From Desulfogranum japonicum DSM 18378 (GTDB lineage: Bacteria; Desulfobacterota; Desulfobulbia; Desulfobulbales; Desulfobulbaceae): 51,495 nt of DNA. How positions within the stretch are numbered: the stretch's first letter is position 1; every line of letters begins with the position of its first letter. The position numbers were made by a program, and so were the translations under genes. The notes beneath the pieces were generated by a model. That model had not been told where the DNA came from, searched no databases, and was given only the letters and a program-made list of their open reading frames with translations. This document shows, in pieces, positions 33,156 through 42,503 of this stretch. The DNA is taken from NCBI RefSeq assembly GCF_000429945.1, contig NZ_AUCV01000047.1, positions 1-51,495 of the forward strand, written 5' to 3'.

Positions 33156-34295
33156 TCAGCGCCACAGACTTGGATATTTTTCCTTCAGCAGGCCCGCTCT
33201 TTGGGCGGCCGTCATCTCCCAGGTGAATCCACCGGCCCGAACCCTGGCCTGTTCACCAAGATGAAGACGCAAATCATTATCAGCAGCTATGTTGCGCAGG
33301 GCCTCCACCCAGGTCTGGACGTTTTGATCAGGAAGCACAAATCCGTCTTTTTGATCCCTGGCAATGGCCCCCGCACCCATCCGGGTGACCAGTACCGGCA
33401 TGGAGTGAGCCATGGCCTCGTAGGTGACCATCGGCCCGCCTTCCTCCAGGGTTGGGAAAACAAAGACATCTGCCTGTCTGTACAGTGTGCCTATATCTGT
33501 AGTATAGGGCAGGTAGCTGATGTTTTCAAATTGAAGCAGGTGGGCGAAATGTTGTCTGATTTCGTCATCCATTGCCCCGCACAGAATGAGCTTGCCGTCG
33601 ATGTTGGCCTCCTGCCAGGCTTTCAGGAGAAGAGGGACCCCCTTACGCACACAGAGAGTGCCGACAAAAAGAAAGGTGGGCTGTCTTTGTTGAGCAGGTC
33701 GCCTGTCACGTCCGGGGAAGCGGGCAGGGTCCCAGCCGTAACTGGTTGAGAGAAGTTTTTCCCCGGAAACACCGTTTTCAAGCATTGTCTGCCTGACCAT
33801 GGGGCTCGGGCAGAAAACAGCATCGCAGATGGAGAGTTTCTCCATCTCCTGCTCGATATCCTTTTCGCTGATGGAACAGGTATCTGGCAGACCGAGATGC
33901 TCGTAGGCGGCGCGGAGGATATCCCGTGAGCTTTTCCGGTGGCAGTTGATTCGCTCGATGATAATCTGTGCTCCTTTTTCTTTGAAAAAATAAAAAACTT
34001 CAATGGGCAATGCCGCCCACAGATAGACGATGTCTGCCTCCCCTTCTTTCTGTTCAAAGAGTCTGATTACAGCCTTTTGCGGGCTCTTTTTCCCGCCGAA
34101 ACGATACAGGAGAGTTTTTCTGATGCCACTGGCGGCAGGAATTATCCATGGGTGTTGATGAACTTTATCCAGGCTCGGTACGTAGAGTCTGGTCGGCAGT
34201 TGCATTGCATTCCACCAGCGGCACAGGGACAGCGGAACATGGCTGTTGCCGAGATTGCTTGCATGAAAGCCGAAAAGAACCGGGAGATGTTTCAT
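33156..34295 (-). CDS. Family 4 glycosyltransferase
   Basis: A 379-residue GT-B enzyme. The C-terminal half has FLFVGTLCVRKGVPLLLKAW, a DVFVFPTLEEGGPMVTYEAMA (EX7E) segment and GFVLPDQNVQTW. The ATG start has GGAG 7 nt upstream. The gene lies one base upstream of the acetyltransferase gene and 3 bp after the chain-length gene, in the core of the operon. Confidence 0.9.
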   Translation of the reverse strand: MKHLPVLFGFHASNLGNSHVPLSLCRWWNAMQLPTRLYVPSLDKVHQHPWIIPAASGIRKTLLYRFGGKKSPQKAVIRLFEQKEGEADIVYLWAALPIEVFYFFKEKGAQIIIERINCHRKSSRDILRAAYEHLGLPDTCSISEKDIEQEMEKLSICDAVFCPSPMVRQTMLENGVSGEKLLSTSYGWDPARFPGRDRRPAQQRQPTFLFVGTLCVRKGVPLLLKAWQEANIDGKLILCGAMDDEIRQHFAHLLQFENISYLPYTTDIGTLYRQADVFVFPTLEEGGPMVTYEAMAHSMPVLVTRMGAGAIARDQKDGFVLPDQNVQTWVEALRNIAADNDLRLHLGEQARVRAGGFTWEMTAAQRAGLLKEKYPSLWR

Positions 34296-34298
34296 GTT

Positions 34299-36497
34299 TT
34301 ACTCCGTATTGCCGCGCGTTGTTTTCTGTTTTCTTTTTCGGGCCATGAGCGGCGTGAGGTACCTCAGGGAGGTCTCAATAAGTGTGGTAACCATATCTTT
34401 TTCCTTTTTTCCGCCCCAGTTGAGAACAGGGGCCAGCGCCTTGATCTTAAAGCGAAAGAATAATGATGCAGCCCTGTACAGTTCGTTGTACAGGGTTTTG
34501 TCTCCTTTGCTGACCAGAACTGCTGCGTCGGCTACTCCGCAAAGCAATTCTGTCAGGTCACTGCTCAGGATGGGATCGGTATACACAAAGATCACGTCGT
34601 ACATGTCCCGTTGCTCATGTACCATGTGAATGAATTTGCGGCTGGCTGCCTCGGAACCACTGACAGGCTTGCCGAAAGTGATGATGTCCAGGCCCCTTTC
34701 TTTATCCTTGAGGAGGCAGTTTTCGAGGCTGTCTCTGCCGGTAAGGAAATTTTCCAGGCCATGGGGATGATCCACTGGCAGATCCAGCATTCTGGACAGG
34801 TTGCTGCCGGTATGATCACCGTCTATAAGCAGGATGCGGGAAACTTGCTTTTTCATGGCATGTGCAGTGTTGAGCATGATTGAGCAGGAGCCCACATTCC
34901 GGCTCACTCCCGTGAAGAGAAAGACTTTGGCCTGGTGCTGCTCATGTTCACCAAGCAGGTTAACGGCCAGGCTCCTGATAGCCTTGGAGGACCGGTGGTC
35001 TGGAGCTTCACTGAGTATCTTGAGAAAATCGACTCCTTCAGGGGCCATGGATATGGGCCACAGGGGCTTGCTTCCCACTGCAAATTCAATGTCCTTGGGA
35101 CGGTGGATTCGGTTATCAAGGAGTTCAATGAGGACGAAAATACCGCTTGGCAGGGCGAACGCCAGCACCATGCAGGCCATCAGCAGCTTCTTCAGGTTTG
35201 TGCCGGAGGGTGATTCGGGAAAACGGGCCCTGGACTCGATGGTAACCCGTTGGGGAGCTTTGGACTCGGATTCCAGCTCCAGAATTCTGGTGCTGAGGCG
35301 AAAAAGGGTATCCCGCTTGTTGTAGAGGTCTTTTTCGAGGGAACTGCCCTTGAGGATGCCTAAAGAAACCTCATCGGCCTGAACTCTGGTTTCTTCCAGC
35401 TGGTTTCTGATCTGATCCTCGCTGTCCTTCGCAGCCTGGTACTGGGCCCGGCTGTCGAGAATCTCCCGCTCTATTTCATAATCCCTCTTGCCGGTGAGAA
35501 TCCGTTCGGCGTTGTCTCGTATCTCTTCCCCCAGTTTGGCCTCGTACTCCTTCATGGCCGCCATCCGCTGTTCAACATACTGCCGGTCTTTGTTATTTTT
35601 GGTAATGCCGTCGATGGAGGCACGCAACTCCTGGAGTTTCTGATAGGTCCAGGAGGTGGTGAAGTCCAGGGACTGGTCATTGAGGACCACCTCATCGATC
35701 ATGGGATCAAGGGAGATTTCTGCAAGAGCCTTTCCTTTTTTCAGGGCCTGGTTGTAATTGCTCTCCTTTTCAATGCGGATTGCCATCTGTTGAAGATAAA
35801 TTTTTTGCAGCTGTTCCACCTGCTTCTGCACCATGTTGTAGTCTTCGACAAAGGCTGAAGAGTGAATCTCCTGGGTTACCTGATTGATTTTTTTCTCCAA
35901 TGCGATAACCTCGTGTTCAATGTCATTCCTCTTTTCCCGGAGAAATTCGAGACGGGAGAGATACTTGCTCTCATCCTCTTCTTTGAGTTTGTCGATATAT
36001 GCGTCCATGACACTGTTCAAGGCTCCTGCCAGGCCGGACTGCTTGTCTCCCTCCAGGATAAGCTGAATGAGATGGGTGCGTGATACAGGTGTGATGCGCA
36101 CCCGGCCACGGAGCATATTCATGCGGCCGACATCGTCAATAAAGGGCGGGAAAAAGGCTGCCTGTTCCTCTTCGGTCATCTTGCTTATTGCCGCTTCGAC
36201 CACACTGTCATCCCGCATCCGTTCCACCTGGGTGCGGGCGTAATCATGGAAGAAGTTGATGATTGAAGGGTCTTCAGACTTGGTGATCAGGGAAGGTGTC
36301 ACCGGGGTGATCATTAATTTGCCTGCAACGGTGTAGGTTGGGCGCTCGGCCAGCAGAGCCAGCGGTGCCACCATGGTGAAGATAAACAGAGCACAGACTA
36401 CGATGCTGAAGGCGTACCTCTTGATAAAACCGAAAATGTCTATGGGCTTGATCGCCTTCCTTTCTGGCTTTTTTATTCCATTGGCAGTGGTGTTCAA
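34299..36497 (-). CDS. Wzz/GNVR chain-length determinant with decayed tyrosine-kinase domain
   Basis: A 732-residue polysaccharide co-polymerase. An N-terminal helix (about 28-50), a Wzz domain, a long periplasmic coiled coil (about 190-400), a GNVR-type region and a second helix (about 435-457) are followed by a BY-kinase fold. The kinase signatures are broken: the Walker A site reads GVSRNVGSCS (530-539), with no GK[S/T]; Walker A' is LLIDGD but lacks the usual Arg; the Walker B Asp is displaced (FVYTD, 637-641); and no C-terminal Tyr cluster exists. It should set chain length and link to the export channel but is unlikely to autophosphorylate. Translation starts at a TTG with AGGGGG upstream and overlaps the flippase stop as TTGA. 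Confidence 0.88.
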   Translation of the reverse strand: MNTTANGIKKPERKAIKPIDIFGFIKRYAFSIVVCALFIFTMVAPLALLAERPTYTVAGKLMITPVTPSLITKSEDPSIINFFHDYARTQVERMRDDSVVEAAISKMTEEEQAAFFPPFIDDVGRMNMLRGRVRITPVSRTHLIQLILEGDKQSGLAGALNSVMDAYIDKLKEEDESKYLSRLEFLREKRNDIEHEVIALEKKINQVTQEIHSSAFVEDYNMVQKQVEQLQKIYLQQMAIRIEKESNYNQALKKGKALAEISLDPMIDEVVLNDQSLDFTTSWTYQKLQELRASIDGITKNNKDRQYVEQRMAAMKEYEAKLGEEIRDNAERILTGKRDYEIEREILDSRAQYQAAKDSEDQIRNQLEETRVQADEVSLGILKGSSLEKDLYNKRDTLFRLSTRILELESESKAPQRVTIESRARFPESPSGTNLKKLLMACMVLAFALPSGIFVLIELLDNRIHRPKDIEFAVGSKPLWPISMAPEGVDFLKILSEAPDHRSSKAIRSLAVNLLGEHEQHQAKVFLFTGVSRNVGSCSIMLNTAHAMKKQVSRILLIDGDHTGSNLSRMLDLPVDHPHGLENFLTGRDSLENCLLKDKERGLDIITFGKPVSGSEAASRKFIHMVHEQRDMYDVIFVYTDPILSSDLTELLCGVADAAVLVSKGDKTLYNELYRAASLFFRFKIKALAPVLNWGGKKEKDMVTTLIETSLRYLTPLMARKRKQKTTRGNTE

Positions 36498-38263
36498 GGT
36501 GTCCCCCTGCCTTTTTTGAGAAATGCGGGTATGAGGTCGAAGGCCACCTTTCGTTCGTCATCAGCCAGAACTATTTTCCAGACAAGGGGGAGGGTGAGAC
36601 CAAGATAGAAGAGACCGCTGATAATGACAGTGAAAGCATCGACTACTCTTCCGGAATAGGGATAAAAGGTAAGCAGTAGATATATAACCAGGGCCGAAGC
36701 TCCGGGGATCAGACCAGGGAGTAAGGTTTTTCGGGAGAATTCGATCCAACTTACCTGAAAAACAAAGTTGCTGCGCCAGAAGAAAAAGAGGGAGGCTGTC
36801 AGGGTCGAGGCCATGATGGCAAGAGCTGTTCCCGTCAGCCCGTACTGCAAGGTGGCGGTTGGAAGCCAGGCAAGGACAAGGATAAGCTGGACAAGCAGGT
36901 ATTCAAGTTCCCGCCCTGAGCGGTCGATACCCCTGAATATCAGACCTATCGGGCCTGTACCCTGGTGGATCATATAGGTCAGGGCGAGAAAGATCATCAC
37001 AGGCACTCCAGCTTCATACCCTTCACCTACCCAGGCCCTGATCAGAATCGGAGCAACGGGCAGGAGAAAGAGAAAAAGGATGAAGTTGAGAATATTGATG
37101 TGGCGAATCCCCTGGATATAGAGCCTTCGCATTTCCTGATCTGTGATGCGGTCCTGGGCAAGGGACTTGTTGCGGATCCTCACCCCCAGAATGCAGGCAA
37201 CCACGGTCACCGATGCTGCCAGAAAAAAGCCCAGGGATGGCGCAAGTATCTGTGTTCCAGACCCACACCATACGAGAACCGGGCCGGCGGCGAGAAAAAG
37301 AGCAAAAAAAATGATTTCCAGGTAGTTCCTGAAACGCTGGGACGGGGTAATAATCTCTTCCCGTTCCCAACTGCCTCCCAGTTGAGCTGCTCTGGGAAGA
37401 AAGGCACCGAATGCTGCTCCAGAGACGCTTTTGGCGGTGTAGGGAAACTTGCGGCCTATTTCAAATAAACCGGCAGCTGAAAGACCAATGATGGAAGAAA
37501 TGATCATCCGGTCAAGGGAGGAGAGAAACATGGCAATGCCGCCGAGAATCTGCACCTTTCCTCCGTAAATGAAAAGCTGGCGGAAGTGTTCGCTGCTGAA
37601 CAGGGCAGGGGACAGACGTAGCGAAGGGAGAAGGCGGAAGGCGGTAACCATGCAGAAGAGCAGGGTACAAAGGGTGCGGAGAACATAGGCGTAGAGCATA
37701 CCCTTCAGTCCCATACCGGTGTAGAGGAGAATGAGGATGGCCGCAATTTCGAAAAATGAAGCCAGCGTGGTGACTTTATTGACGATCACCAATCGCTGCA
37801 TACCTTCAAGCAGACTGCGGAAACAGCCGGCAGTCATATCAAGGCAGAAGATCAGGGCGGTACCGATGAACATGAAAGAGGAAAGAGGCCTGAGAGTCTG
37901 CTCCACGTTGAAAAGCTCATGGAGGAAGGGCAGGAGAAGGTAGAGGCAGAGGATGAAAAGGGAACTGAGGCAGGACATACAGATGATGCCGGTTGAAAAA
38001 AGGGAGTTGATCTTGTCGTATTGCCCGGCGTGCAGGTATTGGGCGCAATATCTGATATAGGCGGTATTGACACCGAAGGCTCCCAGTGCCGCATACGAGA
38101 GGATGACAAAACAGATGGACCAGAGGCCGAATTCTTCCAGGCTCAGATAGCTAAGGACATAGGGGGTAAGAAGCAGGCGACTCGCCAGGTAGATTGCGGT
38201 GGCGATAAGGCCTGCCGCAGAATTGCGGACCATGGAGTCTTGAGTGATTTTTTTCTGATCCAT
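36494..38263 (-). CDS. Polysaccharide flippase (Wzx/MATE-like)
   Basis: A 589-residue membrane protein with about fourteen hydrophobic helices, starting with NSAAGLIATAIYLASRLLL, typical of the MVF/polysaccharide transporter superfamily. It is longer than usual Wzx proteins (about 420-500 residues); the extra length is in the middle and C-terminal helices. It should move the lipid-linked repeat unit across the inner membrane. It is followed, with 4 bp overlap, by the chain-length gene. Confidence 0.88.
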   Translation of the reverse strand: MDQKKITQDSMVRNSAAGLIATAIYLASRLLLTPYVLSYLSLEEFGLWSICFVILSYAALGAFGVNTAYIRYCAQYLHAGQYDKINSLFSTGIICMSCLSSLFILCLYLLLPFLHELFNVEQTLRPLSSFMFIGTALIFCLDMTAGCFRSLLEGMQRLVIVNKVTTLASFFEIAAILILLYTGMGLKGMLYAYVLRTLCTLLFCMVTAFRLLPSLRLSPALFSSEHFRQLFIYGGKVQILGGIAMFLSSLDRMIISSIIGLSAAGLFEIGRKFPYTAKSVSGAAFGAFLPRAAQLGGSWEREEIITPSQRFRNYLEIIFFALFLAAGPVLVWCGSGTQILAPSLGFFLAASVTVVACILGVRIRNKSLAQDRITDQEMRRLYIQGIRHINILNFILFLFLLPVAPILIRAWVGEGYEAGVPVMIFLALTYMIHQGTGPIGLIFRGIDRSGRELEYLLVQLILVLAWLPTATLQYGLTGTALAIMASTLTASLFFFWRSNFVFQVSWIEFSRKTLLPGLIPGASALVIYLLLTFYPYSGRVVDAFTVIISGLFYLGLTLPLVWKIVLADDERKVAFDLIPAFLKKGRGTP

Positions 38264-38336
38264 CCCTGTCCCTTGCTCTCTTTGTTACCCTGATGGCTGG
38301 TATGTATACTTGATATTTCCGAGCTTGCTTCCTCGC

Positions 38337-39446
38337 CTATGGTGTTCCGCTTGTGCTGGTAGTGGTGCTCGTGCTGGTCTCGCTGGATTCAGCCGGTGTT
38401 ATATAGTGGTAGTCCTTGAGTGCGGAATTGGTAAGAAAGAGAACCTGAAAAGCGGGCAGAATTTCTTCCATGAGATAGCGGAACTTATGCAATCCCTTGG
38501 GGCTGAGATAAATAATGTCCTCATTCTGGAGGGCAAAATTTTCAGCAAACTGCGCGTTTTCAATCATCTGACTGAGATTTATCTGACGAACGGTTCCCTG
38601 TGGCAGACCGCGGCGGATCAGGTAGACCTGCTCGAGATTGGCATGGTTGGTGAACCCGCCGGCCCGCATAATGGCGTCGATGAGGTTGATTCCAGGCTGT
38701 ATCTGGACTGTACCTGGTTTTTCCACCTCGCCCATGACGTAAACCATGGCCTCTTCAGCTGCTGGGATAAAGATTATATCGTTATTCTGGATGGCACAGT
38801 TGAGTGCCATATTGCCGTTCTGGAGGAGATCCATGAGGTCGATCCAGATGACCAGGTCATTCCCCCTGATGATGGCGCATTTCGTGAGAAAGGTCTCCTT
38901 TCCCTGGTAAGGCAGGCCACCGGCCAGGGCCAGGGCCTCCAACAGGGTGCCGTCCCCTGGAAATCTGACGACCCCGGGTTTGACAACGCGTCCAAGGACA
39001 AAGGCTTTGTTGTTGTTGTACTCGCTGATGGTAATATGTACCTCGGGACTGTCATAGAGGCGGGCAAGTTTTTGTGAGACCTCCTGGGTGACGTCCTCGA
39101 TACTGCGTTTTTTCACGGCAATGATGCCGATTCTGGGCAGGGATATTGTTCCGTCCGGTGAAACCACGATTCCCTCCAGGTTCAGTTCGGGCCGTCGCCA
39201 TACCTTGATCGAGAGGACATCGCCGGGACCCATGAGATAGGTTGTATTTTTGCTCTCAGTGAACTGGCGGATAACTTCTGCAGAGGCGAAGGTTTTGGTT
39301 TTTTTCAGGGGAGAGGTCTCAAAGGAGGCAGCCGACGATGGCTGGCCAGACTCGTCGGGCACCGTCGGTTGAGGGTTCAATCCCACACACCCACAGAGGT
39401 GGAAGAGGAAAAAGAGGATCAGAAGTGTGCTGAATAGACGTTTCAT
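38337..39446 (-). CDS. Wza-like outer-membrane polysaccharide export lipoprotein
   Basis: A 369-residue export protein. The first residues form a lipoprotein signal (LFHLCGC). The Poly_export domain follows (GPGDVLSIKVWRRPEL, VSPDGTISLPRIG), then two SLBB-type repeats (KAFVLGRVVKPG, VYVMGEVEKPG). A C-terminal Thr/Ser-rich tail (about 340-369) is present. The ATG at 39446 gives a normal signal peptide; the frame also opens at 39491, where ATG overlaps the upstream stop as TGATG, so a 15-residue longer form is possible. It forms the outer-membrane channel for the polymer. Confidence 0.9.
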   Translation of the reverse strand: MKRLFSTLLILFFLFHLCGCVGLNPQPTVPDESGQPSSAASFETSPLKKTKTFASAEVIRQFTESKNTTYLMGPGDVLSIKVWRRPELNLEGIVVSPDGTISLPRIGIIAVKKRSIEDVTQEVSQKLARLYDSPEVHITISEYNNNKAFVLGRVVKPGVVRFPGDGTLLEALALAGGLPYQGKETFLTKCAIIRGNDLVIWIDLMDLLQNGNMALNCAIQNNDIIFIPAAEEAMVYVMGEVEKPGTVQIQPGINLIDAIMRAGGFTNHANLEQVYLIRRGLPQGTVRQINLSQMIENAQFAENFALQNEDIIYLSPKGLHKFRYLMEEILPAFQVLFLTNSALKDYHYITPAESSETSTSTTTSTSGTP

Positions 39447-39490
39447 GAGCCTGCAACTATGTGAACGTTCAACGTTTTGCAATGCATTCA

Positions 39491-40702
39491 TCAGGGCTCT
39501 GCTTCTGAGCCGCTGTTACCCAGATATCTGACTGCAAGCAGCGTAATATCATCCTGGGGTGGGTTGCCGGCACCAAATTCAGAGGTGACGGCCTTGACCA
39601 CAGCCTCTGCCGCTTCTTTTGCTGTAGCGCCTGTTTGCTCTCTGATTACAGCTTGAAAACGTTTGTCTGAAAAAAATTCTCCTTCACTGTTTCTATACTC
39701 GGGCAGACCGTCGGTATAAAGAAAGAGGATATCACCGGGCTCCAGTTGTATTTTTCCCTCCTCAAAGGGGAGAACGCCGCCCATGCCGATAATGGTGCCG
39801 CCTTCTTTAAGCGGGAGCAGTTCTCCGCTGTTTTGTAAAAGAAGGGGCGGTGGATGACCAGCGCTGCTGTACAGAACCTGACCGCTGACAATATTGAGTA
39901 AAAAGTAGGAGATGGTGAAATACCTGTCAAAACGTTCCAGGGGAAAGTTCTGGTCGAGATTGGCCAGTACCTTTGCAGGAGAGGTGATTTCATAATGTGG
40001 TGCTGAATCAGTACTCTTTTTGAGAATCATTCCGATATTTGGCTGCAGCTGTTGTTGAACAGAGGCTGTAACCATGGCTGCCGGAACCCCATGACCGCTG
40101 ACGTCAAGGATATAAAAGGCGTAGTGGTTTTCATCTATCCGGAAAATATTGACAATGTCACCACCTACGGCATCACAGGGCTGAAACTGCCAGGCCACAT
40201 CGATGGTCGTACTCTCTGGGGCTTCGTGAGGCAAAAAGCTTTTCTGAATTTCTGCCGCAGCCCTGAGGTCGTTTTCGAGCAAGGCCTGTTTGCGTCGAAG
40301 ATCATGGTTGGCTTTCATGATCTGTTTGGTGAGGGTCCTGATTTCCAGCTGGGTATTTATCCTGGCCAGCAGTTCCCCTTTGCTGAAAGGTTTGGTGATG
40401 TAGTCTCTTCCTCCTAATTCCAGCCCTTTAATCTTGTCAGTGGAATCATCCATGCTGGTGAGAAAGATAATGGGAATGTCGCTGGTTTCCGGATTTGCCT
40501 TTATTTGGGCACAGGTCTGGTATCCATCGATGTCTGGCAGCATGATATCAAGGATGATCAGGTCTGGAGTCAGGTCTTTGGCCAGGGCCAGCCCTTCCGT
40601 ACCCGAGGTCGCTATACGGACATCGTAATATGGTTCAAGTGTCGCACCTATTGACAAGAGCACCTCGGTACTATCGTCAATTGCAAGAATTGTAGTCGCC
40701 AT
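39491..40702 (-). CDS. Response regulator with PP2C (SpoIIE) phosphatase
   Basis: A 403-residue protein. The receiver (1-120) has acceptor Asp52 and TKPF. A short coiled coil (about 125-160) leads to a SpoIIE-type PP2C domain (about 165-398) with AVGGDIVNIF, LDVSGHGVPAAMV, YTDGLPEYRN and QDDITLLAVRY. It is a typical RsbU-like output: phosphorylation of the receiver should switch dephosphorylation of a STAS protein. Two STAS proteins and an RsbW-like kinase are encoded in the same locus (44040-46590). The receiver is closely related to that of the cyclase at 20254. Confidence 0.93.
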   Translation of the reverse strand: MATTILAIDDSTEVLLSIGATLEPYYDVRIATSGTEGLALAKDLTPDLIILDIMLPDIDGYQTCAQIKANPETSDIPIIFLTSMDDSTDKIKGLELGGRDYITKPFSKGELLARINTQLEIRTLTKQIMKANHDLRRKQALLENDLRAAAEIQKSFLPHEAPESTTIDVAWQFQPCDAVGGDIVNIFRIDENHYAFYILDVSGHGVPAAMVTASVQQQLQPNIGMILKKSTDSAPHYEITSPAKVLANLDQNFPLERFDRYFTISYFLLNIVSGQVLYSSAGHPPPLLLQNSGELLPLKEGGTIIGMGGVLPFEEGKIQLEPGDILFLYTDGLPEYRNSEGEFFSDKRFQAVIREQTGATAKEAAEAVVKAVTSEFGAGNPPQDDITLLAVRYLGNSGSEAEP

Positions 40703-40806
40703 AACTCACACGTTTCTTTTTGGAGGGTATAGTATGGAGTATCAGGACTACCCTGAGGATATTGAACAATTCATTACACTGTTTGTAACTGATAAGAATT
40801 AATACT

Positions 40807-40835
40807 ATTATACATTCAGCCCGTGTTGGCCTCAA
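40807..40835 (-). promoter_or_regulatory. Sigma70-type promoter for the export half of the polysaccharide locus
   Basis: On the minus strand TTGAGG (40835-40830) is followed by a 17-nt spacer and a perfect TATAAT (40812-40807). The predicted start point lies about 100 nt before the PP2C gene at 40702. It falls in the only sizeable gap (210 bp) inside the locus and would let the genes from 40702 down be expressed separately. Confidence 0.6.
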
Positions 40836-40912
40836 GGATTTATCTGCTGTTGCTGTAATTACCCGGATATGAAGGTTACTTTATGATACCGGTAATTTGG
40901 CCGTGTTCATGC

Positions 40913-42478
40913 TTAATGTTGCCGACACCCCCCTTCAAGCTTACCACTGTCAGATCTGATTCTGGTAAGGAAGGCCTTTAACTTAGGAGAATTTTCCACT
41001 TCGTCGTCATAATACTCAGCAAGGCCCCAGCTGCCCCATTTTGACCAGATTTCAGTGGAGAGCCAGAGACAGATCATACCGTCCGAGCTGATCCTCTGCC
41101 ATTGATCGAGGTAGAGGTCATAGAGTCTGCCCATCTGGGGAGCATGGTTGGCCTGCTGGAACAAACGGGTTAATTGTCCGTCGTTTTCTGCACCCAGCAT
41201 GCCTACAAGGTGTTGTCCTCCTTCATAAGCGATAAGCGAAACACCGTACTGTTTTGCTGTCTTCTCTCCATTCATCATCCATACTGTGCTCCTGGGCAGG
41301 ATATTTTCTGCCAGTTCGCGCTCAAGACGTTTAAGCGACCAGTTTCGCACCGCAGCAAGTGGAGGTGTAGAATCCGGAGAGACAGTGAGCATGAGATACG
41401 GGGCAATGGCCAGGGCATCCGTTGTTCGCCAGGCGTTGCGATATTTGAGTCTTTCCTCGTTGACTGCTGGGGCTGCCGCCTGACCGCCAATCACCCTGAT
41501 CAGTTTCCTGGTGGGGCCAAGTACTTCCTCCCAGATATGAAAAATTTCCAGGGACCGGTGAACCGCATAGCGATGTCCGGCCTGGACCGGATTGTGGCTG
41601 AGCTTTCTTGCCATCCCTTGTTCACGACAGTACAGCGTCTGGCTGAACATGGGGTTCCACGTTTCGTTTGAATACTCGATATAAACCGGAAGGTTCGGGT
41701 TCAGCCTCTCCCTGACCAGTTGGGCAAAATGCCGGACATAGTCGTTATCTGCCATGTGAGGGATGGAAAACCAGGGCGCGGCATGAAGACTGTTGGCTAT
41801 TGTCACCGCCACTTCCACGGGAGCACCATGGGTGGTCCAAGTGGCGTCGTTGATTTTGGCCCGTTGATGCCAGAATTGTTCCCCGGAGTTGTTGATTGCC
41901 ATAAATTCCATGAAACGGACCGCCTTAACCCCTAGCCAGCGATGGAGAAAACCGAGACGAAGCAGGCCGTCTTTTTCAGAGGAACCCGGCGGATATACCC
42001 GGATATTCCTGATGTAATCCGCAGGATCGGTCTCTTTGACCTGTATCCAGATGATATTTTCATCGCCGGTGACCTCAAACACGACTCTGTTTCCGATCTG
42101 TCTGAAGGCTCCGTCCACATTATTGATATCTATTTTGCCCTTTCCATCATAGAACAGGTTGTAGGTGCCATGGGGATAGTGCCCACCACGAATATTGAGA
42201 ATGCAGGTTTCCACCCAACAGCCGGGGGCAAGTCTCTTTACCCATCCCTGTTGATCGAGTTCAAGGGCAGGGCCCTTGCCCCAAGGTTTTCCGTTCTCCT
42301 GACTGACCCAGGAACGGGAAAGACGGAAAAAGTCGACAAAGGGAAGTTCGGAGTTCCAGTCATGCAGTCCTGCCAGGTTGATACCCAGCTGTTGGCAAAA
42401 CGCAAGGCTCGGTATTAGCATGAGTACGGAAAAGCAAAGCATCCGGGGAGAGCGGAAATGTCGCAGGAGTTGCCGCAT
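40913..42478 (-). CDS. Secreted glycoside hydrolase-like protein, clan A-type
   Basis: A 521-residue protein with a signal peptide ending LAFC or AFCQQ. I recognise no exact family. The second half has features of a clan GH-A (beta/alpha)8 hydrolase: VYIEYSNETWN, with a likely acid/base Glu (Glu272 from the ATG at 42478), and LIAYEGGQHL, with a likely nucleophile Glu419. The first part may be a beta-rich domain. It probably cuts the exopolysaccharide made by this locus, for release, trimming or clearing the periplasm. The frame also opens at a GTG (42496); the ATG gives a normal signal peptide. Confidence 0.72.
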   Translation of the reverse strand: MRQLLRHFRSPRMLCFSVLMLIPSLAFCQQLGINLAGLHDWNSELPFVDFFRLSRSWVSQENGKPWGKGPALELDQQGWVKRLAPGCWVETCILNIRGGHYPHGTYNLFYDGKGKIDINNVDGAFRQIGNRVVFEVTGDENIIWIQVKETDPADYIRNIRVYPPGSSEKDGLLRLGFLHRWLGVKAVRFMEFMAINNSGEQFWHQRAKINDATWTTHGAPVEVAVTIANSLHAAPWFSIPHMADNDYVRHFAQLVRERLNPNLPVYIEYSNETWNPMFSQTLYCREQGMARKLSHNPVQAGHRYAVHRSLEIFHIWEEVLGPTRKLIRVIGGQAAAPAVNEERLKYRNAWRTTDALAIAPYLMLTVSPDSTPPLAAVRNWSLKRLERELAENILPRSTVWMMNGEKTAKQYGVSLIAYEGGQHLVGMLGAENDGQLTRLFQQANHAPQMGRLYDLYLDQWQRISSDGMICLWLSTEIWSKWGSWGLAEYYDDEVENSPKLKAFLTRIRSDSGKLEGGCRQH

Positions 42479-42503
42479 TGTTTGGAGTTTCCCCACTTTC
42501 TGG

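Noticed and set aside
40783-40794. TTTGTAACTGAT resembling the dispersed repeat
   Set aside because: Only 12 bases match and no inverted partner is present; chance is a good explanation.
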